Assembly (NCBI GenBank): GCA_029559035.1
Contig: JAKQCT010000078.1
Span: forward strand, 21,998 to 85,997
Source of the DNA: Acidobacteriota bacterium
Lineage (GTDB): Bacteria; Acidobacteriota; UBA4820
Direction: 5' to 3'
Length of the DNA stretch: 64,000 bases
The position numbers and the translations under genes were made by a program. Numbering within the stretch: the first letter of the stretch is position 1; the number at the start of each line of letters is the position of its first letter. Positions 54,035 to 60,555 of the stretch are shown piece by piece. The notes beneath the pieces are model-generated. The model was not told the origin of the DNA, searched no databases, and saw only the letters and a list, made by a program, of their open reading frames with translations.

Positions 54035-54688
54035 CTATATTTCGGGACGGGCTGCCTTCTGGGCCTCGCCGTCGGTCCGCGCCGGGCGGCGGGACGGCAG
54101 GGAGACGAGGAAAAAAATGGCCAGCAGAGATACCACTGCGGGAGTGTCGTACCTTTCCCCGAGGATCATCCAGAAAAGAAGGCTGAGGAACGGCAGGGCG
54201 AGAGTCATCAGGTGGATCCTGAGGATCTCCTTCGCCTTCACAGGCATTACGATCTTGACCCACGGATCGGGTCCAAGGAGCGCTCCCGCGCCGGAGACGC
54301 ACGCGAGGAGGATCACCGGCCAGAACTTCCTAACGAGATATGCGGCGGGTGTGAAAAAATCTGAATTGATGAACCCGTTCCTTCCGAAAAGCTCGAAAGG
54401 CTTCATTTCGGCGAAGACGGAGAGGAACAACCCGTAGAAAGAGAAGACCTTGAGATAGATGAAAGCCGCTGCCGCGGCGGCGGCCGACCCCGCCGCGAAA
54501 ACGATCAGCGAGGCGTTCAGGGGGCTCGACAGAAAAGCGAATCCCGCCATGTTCGCCAGCTTCCTCCCCTCCCTCTCCACGCGGATTACCAGGTGGATGT
54601 AACCCCAGGCGACGCACAGCAGGGAAAAGACGAGGCCGGCGATCCAGACGCTCCAGCAGAATTCCCTGACGCTCCACTCCTGCCGCAC
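54035..54688 (-). CDS. Multi-spanning membrane protein of unknown function
   Basis: At least 217 residues, five to six helices (LVFSLLCVAWGYIHLVI, SLIVFAAGSAAAAAAAFIYL, FWPVILLACVSGAGALL, LALPFLSLLFWMIL and others). GTG 54688 has no ribosome site. Translation is open for about 23 more codons upstream (LNLVCFIVSAFLAV, another helix) to a CTG CTG pair behind GGAGAGAGCC at about 54760, so a non-canonical start is possible. It lies between the CNNM-like gene and a small membrane protein. Confidence 0.5.
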   Translation of the reverse strand: MRQEWSVREFCWSVWIAGLVFSLLCVAWGYIHLVIRVEREGRKLANMAGFAFLSSPLNASLIVFAAGSAAAAAAAFIYLKVFSFYGLFLSVFAEMKPFELFGRNGFINSDFFTPAAYLVRKFWPVILLACVSGAGALLGPDPWVKIVMPVKAKEILRIHLMTLALPFLSLLFWMILGERYDTPAVVSLLAIFFLVSLPSRRPARTDGEAQKAARPEI

Positions 54689-54737
54689 GGCGAGGAACGC
54701 CGAGACGATAAAGCAGACAAGGTTCAGCGCGAGATTT

Positions 54738-55073
54738 CTATCGATCGGTTTCAGCAGGGCTCTCTCCGATCATCTTGTCCACCTTTTCCCAGTCCACGAC
54801 CGATAGGACCACCGGCAGGTTCCTGAGCGCCATCCGCTGCACCGCCGAAAGGCCGATGAAAGCCCCGGCGATAGGCAGAAGGAATATCTTCAAAAGGTCA
54901 TGGATGCCTTCAAAGAACATGGTCGTCAGCAGCAGGAGAAAAAACCCCGCGGAAAAGAAGATCCACCTGTTCCTCCTGGTCTTCCTGAAACCCTTTTCCC
55001 GGTCCCTGCCGAGTTCCCGCAAAGCCTTCAGACGCTTGAGGTCTTCATTTCCGATCGGCGTCGTCTCCATCAT
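54738..55073 (-). CDS. Small membrane protein of unknown function
   Basis: 111 residues, with a charged N-terminus (LKRLKALRELGRDREKGFRK) and two hydrophobic helices (IFFSAGFFLLLLTTMFF, IFLLPIAGAFIGLSAV). No family recognised. It is followed on the same strand by the multi-spanning protein; the genes probably overlap if that one uses its upstream start. Confidence 0.5.
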   Translation of the reverse strand: MMETTPIGNEDLKRLKALRELGRDREKGFRKTRRNRWIFFSAGFFLLLLTTMFFEGIHDLLKIFLLPIAGAFIGLSAVQRMALRNLPVVLSVVDWEKVDKMIGESPAETDR

Positions 55074-55128
55074 TAAACCTCCCGAGTGAAAATTGTATCA
55101 CCAGCATGGAGGGTTCGTCATTGTACTC

Positions 55129-55258
55129 CAGCTTTGCAAGGAGAGAGCTTAAGTGGGCGGTCTTTGCGAGTCCGCCTTCGAGGGAGAGCCAAACGCGGCA
55201 ATCTACCTTATCCCTTGCTTTATTCCCGGCTTTGCCCCTGTCGCTCCAAATGACAGGG
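55129..55258. repeat. Possible degenerate dispersed element
   Basis: TTTGCAAGGAGAGAGC, TTTGCGAGTCCGCC...GAGGGAGAGCC...GCGGCAATCT and GTCGCTCCAAATGACAGGG resemble the GCGAGGAGCGAAGCGACGCGGCAATC / GCTCGCAATGACA style dispersed elements seen in many environmental genomes. CCCTGTC/GACAGGG (55237-55259) forms a 7-bp stem. No gene here. Memory-based, not tested. Confidence 0.35.
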
Positions 55259-55289
55259 GGGAGGGAGTATAATATTCTTGAGGTGAAAA

Positions 55290-56912
55290 ATGGGCGCGCT
55301 ATACTTTGGTGACAATCTGCATGTTCTCAGGGAAGAGATAAAGGACGAGACCATTGACCTTATCTATCTCGACCCGCCGTTCAACAGCAAGAGGGATTAC
55401 AACGTATTTTTAAAGACGCCGAAAGGCCACGAATCCGACGCGCAGATAACCGCCTTCGAGGATTCCTGGCACTGGGGAGAGCAGGCGGAAAGGGAGTTCA
55501 GCGAACTTCTTAGACAGCAAAACACCGACGTTGCCGAAATGATCCAGTCCCTCAGAAGGTTCCTCAAGGAAAGCGACATGATGGCCTACCTCGTCATGAT
55601 GGCCAACCGCCTCCTTGAGCTTCACCGCGTCCTCAAGCCCACCGGAAGCCTCTACCTCCACTGCGACCCGACCGCGAGCCATTATTTGAAAATTGTTATG
55701 GATGCGATATTCGGGGCAGAAAACTATGCGAACGAAATCATATGGAAAAGAGCTGACACTGTAAAAGGTAATTTTGGACAAGGAACAAAATTATTTGATA
55801 AAAACACCGATACAATATTTTTCTATCGCAAATCTGAAAACAACACGTTCAACCCGCAATTCAAAGCATACTCCAAAGAGTATATTGACGCTTTTTACAA
55901 ATTTATAGAACCTGGAACCGGCCGAAAATACCAATTAATTAGCATGACAGGTCCAGGGGGCGCCGCTAAAGGAAATCCTTATTACGAAGTTATGGGTGTT
56001 TCAAGATATTGGCGATATTCGAAGAAAAAAATGGAAGAGCTTATAGACAAAGGATTAGTTATACAAACGAATCCTGGAGCTGTGCCAAGACGTAAGCAAT
56101 ACTTGGATGAAGGTAAAGGGGTTTCCATTCAAACTCTTTGGGATGATATCTCTGCTTTGCAGGCAAGTGATGCCGAACGTCTCGGCTACCCGACTCAAAA
56201 ACCTCTAGCTCTGCTTGAGCGGATCATTGAAGCCAGTTCGAACAAGGGGGACATCGTCCTTGACCCGTTCTGCGGGTGCGGGACGGCGGTGCACGCGGCG
56301 CAGAAGCTGGGGCGCGATTGGATCGGCATAGACATCACCCATCTTTCGATAAGCCTCATTGAAAAGAGAATGAAAGACGCTTTTCCGGGCCTTGAGTTCC
56401 CGGTTCACGGAACGCCGAAAGACTTGGAGGGGGCGCAGAACCTCGCCGAGCGCGACAAGTACCAGTTCCAGTGGTGGGCCTGTTCGCTTGTCGGCGCACA
56501 GCCCTATCAAGGCAAGAAGAAGGGCGCTGACGGCGGCACGGACGGCATTATCTTTTTCCAGGACGACGAACAGGGGGCGAAGAAGATCATCGTCTCCGTC
56601 AAAGGCGGCGAACATGTCAACGTCAGCCAAATAAGAGACTTAAAAGGAACAATAGAACGGGAGAAAGCGGCAATCGGAATATTCGTCACCCTCAACGAGC
56701 CGACTGAACCGATGGTAAAAGAAGCCGTAACCGCAGGTTTCTACGAATCGCCAAAAGGACAAGTGCCAAAAATCCAAATCCTCTCCATAGAAAAACTTCT
56801 CAATTCCCAGGAGCGCCCCGAATACTACGATATCTCATCAGGAAGCCATAACTTCAAAAAGGCCAAGAAAGAAGGTAAGAAAGCGAAACAAGAAGTGCTC
56901 AAGGGGTTTTAG
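55290..56912 (+). CDS. DNA methyltransferase fused to a nuclease-like domain
   Basis: 540 residues. Beta-class N4/N6-adenine methyltransferase order: DPPF (29-31) in LIYLDPPFNS first, then YPTQKPLALLERII and FxGxG-type DPFCGCGTAVHAA near 322, with WIGIDITHLS. C-terminal KGADGGTDGIIFF...IIVSVKGG (about 410-450) is a PD-(D/E)xK (Mrr-like) site, so a single polypeptide could restrict and modify. The region 55.72-56.18 kb, the expected target-recognition segment, is clearly more AT-rich than both flanks. TTGAGGTG precedes the ATG. No specificity or partner restriction gene is seen beside it. Confidence 0.82.
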   Translation: MGALYFGDNLHVLREEIKDETIDLIYLDPPFNSKRDYNVFLKTPKGHESDAQITAFEDSWHWGEQAEREFSELLRQQNTDVAEMIQSLRRFLKESDMMAYLVMMANRLLELHRVLKPTGSLYLHCDPTASHYLKIVMDAIFGAENYANEIIWKRADTVKGNFGQGTKLFDKNTDTIFFYRKSENNTFNPQFKAYSKEYIDAFYKFIEPGTGRKYQLISMTGPGGAAKGNPYYEVMGVSRYWRYSKKKMEELIDKGLVIQTNPGAVPRRKQYLDEGKGVSIQTLWDDISALQASDAERLGYPTQKPLALLERIIEASSNKGDIVLDPFCGCGTAVHAAQKLGRDWIGIDITHLSISLIEKRMKDAFPGLEFPVHGTPKDLEGAQNLAERDKYQFQWWACSLVGAQPYQGKKKGADGGTDGIIFFQDDEQGAKKIIVSVKGGEHVNVSQIRDLKGTIEREKAAIGIFVTLNEPTEPMVKEAVTAGFYESPKGQVPKIQILSIEKLLNSQERPEYYDISSGSHNFKKAKKEGKKAKQEVLKGF

Positions 56913-56975
56913 GGTGCACAGGAAATGGGGGTTATATCTCCTGAATTAGATTCTGCCTGTCTCCAACATTGCAAG

Positions 56976-58301
56976 TTACTTTATTAAAGTTGAAATAGGG
57001 TTCGTTGGCATTAAAAAGGGCTTTAATACTGCCCACGGATAAAAATATTCACTGCCTGGTTCAAAAGGCTTCAAATACTCAGGAAATCCAATTCCAGCAG
57101 CATAATAGTAAAAGTTAATCCCATCCTTGGATATTGAAAAAGCTTTTGAAATCTGTACTTCTCCACAACCCAAATTCATTTGCTTTTGCCATTGAACTTC
57201 ATAGCTTCCACCTGCTAATTCATCTTTTTTGTACCAATCGTCTTTGAGCTCTTTACACTCGGCATACTTATTACTTGTCACTTCATTTTTTGCCTGAACA
57301 AGTCGCTTCCTGTAATCATTGCATACTAACTTTTGTATTTCGTACATTTTTGATGGCATAAATATTTGGTCGAGAGTAATATTGTATCCAGTTGTAAGGT
57401 CAAAATTAAACTTATCGTCTGGGCAAGTGCTACTATTTGCACCCTTCCAACAAATTTCGATATTGATGGACAGCACGGTCGGAGTATTGAGGGTTACTGT
57501 GTAAAATATATCTGAAATACCTTGTGGGTTCTTATTTTCCTGTTCAAGTTTGGCTTTTAGATTGCTTAAAGTATATTCACCTCCCAATACCGAATTGACT
57601 ATATAGGCATTAACTCCATCTGATTTCGTTTTATTAGGCAATTCGATGATCGGAAAACCAATGGTATCACCGATCTTTATTACGGTGATTGTTGCTGTAG
57701 CATCTGCGAGTATTTTTTCTGACGGGCTTGATAATTCTTGCGCATCAATGTTGCTTTTTGTTGTCCTTTCCAGCTCTGCCAATTCCTGCTTTTTCTGAAG
57801 AGCTAATGTGCCTGAATCGAATAGAGTTTTAGCAGCAGTCAAATAGCATGACGGGTCCATGACTTGTTTTGGAGGTCCTCCTGCACATGATTTCCACTGC
57901 GCACGATCCTGATATGTTCCTTTTAACACATTGTCATTTAGTTCAACCCATCCAAGTTTCCATTTGTTGTCTTCGACAAGGCAAATGACTTCCGTGCGTC
58001 CATTTTTAGTCACTGAATCTTGGAACTCGCAAGCAGCCCAATGTTGAACAAAAAGGCAATTATCAAAAATAACAGCGACATGTCCAGTACTATGAGCCTT
58101 GCTTGGCAAAAGTACTGTTCCTGGTTGAAGCATAGTCTTCACAATCTCTTTTCCAGAAGGTTTGTCCACGGCATCTTTATAAAGTGTGGTTTCTTTAAGA
58201 ACAACCATGAGGTCGCAGGAAAAGATCTGAAAGGAAAGGAGCGTTGCTGCCAAAACAATAAAAACCCGCCCAACGATCAGCTTTGTGATGCTTGCGGCCA
58301 T
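56976..58301 (-). CDS. DUF3298-type secreted protein, AT-rich
   Basis: 441 residues; signal peptide or lipoprotein signal (FIVLAATLLSFQIFSC; a C follows a small-residue stretch, so it may be lipidated). An N-terminal SH3-like part (LLPSKAHSTGHVAVIF...CEF) contains several Cys; the C-terminal region (FNFDLTTGYNITLDQIF, FYYYAAGIGFPEYLKPF) matches DUF3298, as in PdaC-like or RsiV-like proteins. GAGGGAGG precedes the ATG. Composition is about 40% GC by eye against 55-60% around it, suggesting transfer. Confidence 0.65.
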   Translation of the reverse strand: MAASITKLIVGRVFIVLAATLLSFQIFSCDLMVVLKETTLYKDAVDKPSGKEIVKTMLQPGTVLLPSKAHSTGHVAVIFDNCLFVQHWAACEFQDSVTKNGRTEVICLVEDNKWKLGWVELNDNVLKGTYQDRAQWKSCAGGPPKQVMDPSCYLTAAKTLFDSGTLALQKKQELAELERTTKSNIDAQELSSPSEKILADATATITVIKIGDTIGFPIIELPNKTKSDGVNAYIVNSVLGGEYTLSNLKAKLEQENKNPQGISDIFYTVTLNTPTVLSINIEICWKGANSSTCPDDKFNFDLTTGYNITLDQIFMPSKMYEIQKLVCNDYRKRLVQAKNEVTSNKYAECKELKDDWYKKDELAGGSYEVQWQKQMNLGCGEVQISKAFSISKDGINFYYYAAGIGFPEYLKPFEPGSEYFYPWAVLKPFLMPTNPISTLIK

Positions 58302-58590
58302 AAGGACCTCCCTCTCACTGTCTTAGCCAATAAATTAATTCCCTACATTTTCATTATATTAGTGCTCTGCGAACCTGTCAATGAAAAAGCATAACCTGCT
58401 TGACTTATAAAAAATAAGAACGAATTTGCCCCCCTTCCCTTCTTTTTCTGTCTCTGCTAGAATCCTTTCTTCCGACTTAGAACCGTCAACTTTTGGGTTA
58501 TAGAGGCAATTATTCCGCTTCAGAGGATTGCTTTGATGATCCGTATCTTCGCTTGCAATATTTTTCCGCCCGACGGAGGCGTCTCAGCGG
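58302..58590 (+). other. AT-rich spacer upstream of the 21-bp repeats
   Basis: About 290 bases; no gene supported. It holds the upstream region of the 56976-58301 gene on the minus strand and, on the plus strand, a possible -10 element TAGAAT near 58460, without a matching -35. Confidence 0.3.
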
Positions 58591-58873
58591 TTGCTTTCGC
58601 CTTCTTTTTCTTTGCTTTGGCCGTGCCCGCCTTTGTTTGGGGCGTATTTGTCTCTGCTTTATGCTTCCCCGTCTCTGCTTTGGGGCTCCAGGCCTCTGCT
58701 TGCTTTAAAGCAGTCTTCGGGAAGGGTCAAGCAATGTCATAAATGTTTCAAGCAATTAACGGGAGGGTTAAAGCAGGCTTCGGGAGACTTCAAGCAGTCA
58801 TCCGGCAGATTCAAGCAACCTCAGGAAGGGCTTAAGCAAACATCGGGAGGCTTCAAGCGGCTTCCGGATGTTC
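58591..58873. repeat. Two opposed arrays of 21-bp repeats around a perfect palindrome
   Basis: Left array: six copies starting at 58591, 58612, 58633, 58654, 58675 and 58696, each YTGCTTT plus 14 bases. Right array: eight copies starting at 58706, 58727, 58748, 58769, 58790, 58811, 58832 and 58853 (last partial), each TYAAGCA plus 14 bases, commonly ending CGGGAGGxT. The left copies are the reverse complement of the right (AAAGCAG...GGGGAAG). They meet at TGCTTTAAAGCA (58701-58712). The period is exactly 21 in both. In frame on the plus strand the right array would read FKQxSGG heptads, the left LCFGxxx; neither has a credible start. Confidence 0.85.
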
Positions 58874-58942
58874 ATTCGATAAGGCAGGGAGGGATGAAAA
58901 ATTCACGGGTAAGCCCGTTTTTCCTTTTGAAAGGAGGAAACG

Positions 58943-59680
58943 ATGACCAAGACAAGACCCATGACCGGTATCACTGAAAGGATGACATCAGCAAATGTCG
59001 CGATCTCCAACGCGCTTTCCGACGCGCAGATCGGGGCTCTGCTCGGGGAGTACGGCTACCAGACGGCCAAACTTTCCGAGGGGAAGACGCTCCTGGAAAC
59101 GGCGGACCTCTCCGTCAAGAAGCAGGTTGCGGCGCACGGGGACCAGAAGGACTCCACGGCGCGGTTCCTCTCCGCCGAGAAGACGGCGAGGACGGCTTAC
59201 CAGAACCTCGCACAGGTGGCGAGGGCGGCTTTCGCGAGGGACAAGGCGAAGCTGGCGGTCCTCGGCCTCAACGCGGCCATGCCGAAGGCGCTGCCTTTGT
59301 TCCTCACCATGGCGACGGCGCTTTTCGACAACGCCAGTCACACGGCGGAGATCGCCGAAGTCTTGAAAAGTTACGGCTACAGCGCCGAGAAGCTGTCGAA
59401 GGAGCGCGGCAAGATAGTGGAGCTTTCTGCGGCCAACCAGGCGCAGGAATCGGCGAAGGGCGCCGCCCAGCAGGCCACATTCGAGCAGAACAGGGCGATG
59501 GAAGCGCTCGACTACTGGACGGGTGGTTTTATCAAAGTGGCAAAAGTGGCGCTGAGAGAACAGCCCCAGCTCCTTGAAAAGCTCGGAATCCTCAAGCGCG
59601 GCGGCAAGACCGCCGCACAGAGACAAGCCCCCAGCAAGGCCGCCGCGACAAGAGCGGCCAAGAAGACGCCGAAGGCGTGA
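58943..59680 (+). CDS. Duplicated helical-bundle protein with basic Ala/Lys tail
   Basis: 245 residues starting at ATG 58943 with AAAGGAGGAAACG, the strongest ribosome site in this part. The protein is two diverged copies of about 95 residues: NALSDAQIGALLGEYGYQTAKLSEG (copy 1) and TALFDNASHTAEIAEVLKSYGYSAEKLSKE (copy 2), each ending in a LGLN/LGI segment after an Ala-rich helix. It has almost no beta sequence and no signal peptide. The C-terminus (AAQRQAPSKAAATRAAKKTPKA) is like histone-H1-type tails. Family unknown; DNA/RNA packaging or storage is only a guess. Confidence 0.75.
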   Translation: MTKTRPMTGITERMTSANVAISNALSDAQIGALLGEYGYQTAKLSEGKTLLETADLSVKKQVAAHGDQKDSTARFLSAEKTARTAYQNLAQVARAAFARDKAKLAVLGLNAAMPKALPLFLTMATALFDNASHTAEIAEVLKSYGYSAEKLSKERGKIVELSAANQAQESAKGAAQQATFEQNRAMEALDYWTGGFIKVAKVALREQPQLLEKLGILKRGGKTAAQRQAPSKAAATRAAKKTPKA

Positions 59681-59865
59681 GACGCTTCGCTTCCCGAAGA
59701 GGAGGGCGATCCTCTCTCCTCTTAGGCGCTCTGCTCGCGGACTCGCGACGCTGAACTCCTCCCCGGCAGAGAATGTGCCCTGCCGCGACGTGAAGTCGTC
59801 TCTGGGCACGACATTTTACGCCCTTCGGGCTGATTGGCTTGCGACAGAGCTGAAGGCTGAAGATA

Positions 59866-59907
59866 CCCCCGCCCCGAAGCGAAAGCCCAAGGGCGGGGGT
59901 TCTTTTT
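59866..59907 (+). terminator. Terminator of the helical-bundle protein gene
   Basis: Stem CCCCCGCCC (59866-59874) / GGGCGGGGG (59891-59899), 16-base loop, then TTCTTTTTTT. About 185 bases past the stop codon; the spacer contains no gene. Confidence 0.85.
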
Positions 59908-59911
59908 TTGC

Positions 59912-59940
59912 TTGACAAGAGGATTAAATATGGTCACAAT
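59912..59940 (+). promoter_or_regulatory. Promoter of the secreted zincin-like gene
   Basis: TTGACA (59912-59917), 17 bases, CACAAT (59935-59940; 4 of 6 with the -10 consensus), directly behind the terminator and 30 bases before ATG 59971. Confidence 0.55.
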
Positions 59941-59970
59941 TAAGTCTAATCAAATAAGGGGGTGAACAAT

Positions 59971-60522
59971 ATGAAGAAATCAAGCATACTAATTGCATTT
60001 CTTCTTTCCGTTATCCTTTTTCCTGCATCAATTCACTGTCAAACCGGCGGCGAGGCGGTGAGTCAGTCTTCCGGGATGAATACGGGAGGTAAAGTAATAA
60101 GGGGAAACCAAAAGGCAAACACGCCCGAAATTCTTTCTCTTCAATATTATCAAAGCGGGACGAGTCAATCCGCATCTGGTTCATCTGCGCCGTGTTTTTC
60201 TTTACCGCAACCTGAAATGTTCGATCCCACGACGCTGTATGTGGCAAAAAGCGAAGACGGCACGACCCTTTATTTGAGTTGGAACGGAGACGATCCGCTG
60301 TTCAACGTTTTCAAATGCTACGAGCCGTCGTTTCAGAACGGAGTGATCACCCTTGAAAAGGACAGCAGCGCGACATCGTATGAACTTGCAGCCAATTCGG
60401 CAAAGACTCTCGAATGCTTTGAAACCGCCGGAGCCTCTGTCGTAAGCCTCCCCGTCCAGGGGATGGGTTATGAACCGGAACCGTCGCCGGATGTGCCCTC
60501 CGCAGACGGGGAATCCTTTTAG
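59971..60522 (+). CDS. N-terminal part of a secreted zincin-like protein, ended by in-frame UAG
   Basis: 183 residues to the TAG at 60520-60522. ATG 59971 has AAGGGGGTG upstream; GTG 59962 is also open. Signal peptide (KKSSILIAFLLSVILFPASIHCQ), then a Ser/Gly-rich stretch and a beta-rich part with GTTLYLSWNGDDPLF. The frame reads on unchanged after the TAG into the next feature without any frameshift (ADGESF, stop, WSDESDNSP), so these are one gene interrupted by an amber codon: a nonsense mutation, a sequencing error, or readthrough. Confidence 0.7.
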   Translation: MKKSSILIAFLLSVILFPASIHCQTGGEAVSQSSGMNTGGKVIRGNQKANTPEILSLQYYQSGTSQSASGSSAPCFSLPQPEMFDPTTLYVAKSEDGTTLYLSWNGDDPLFNVFKCYEPSFQNGVITLEKDSSATSYELAANSAKTLECFETAGASVVSLPVQGMGYEPEPSPDVPSADGESF

Positions 60523-60555
60523 TGGAGTGACGAATCGGACAACTCCCCGATAACA

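Noticed and set aside
58591..58873. Possible CRISPR array
   Set aside because: The units abut without spacers, are degenerate, switch orientation in the middle, and no cas genes are present.
58493..58977. Frames coding for LCFGxxx and FKQxSGG heptad repeats
   Set aside because: The heptads come from the 21-bp DNA period. No start with a ribosome site exists, and the second frame runs out of phase into the real gene at 58943. The repeat is kept as a DNA feature.
58988..59809. 273-codon minus-strand frame opposite the helical-bundle gene
   Set aside because: Arg/Gly/Leu-rich shadow of the GC-rich coding strand, without a ribosome site.
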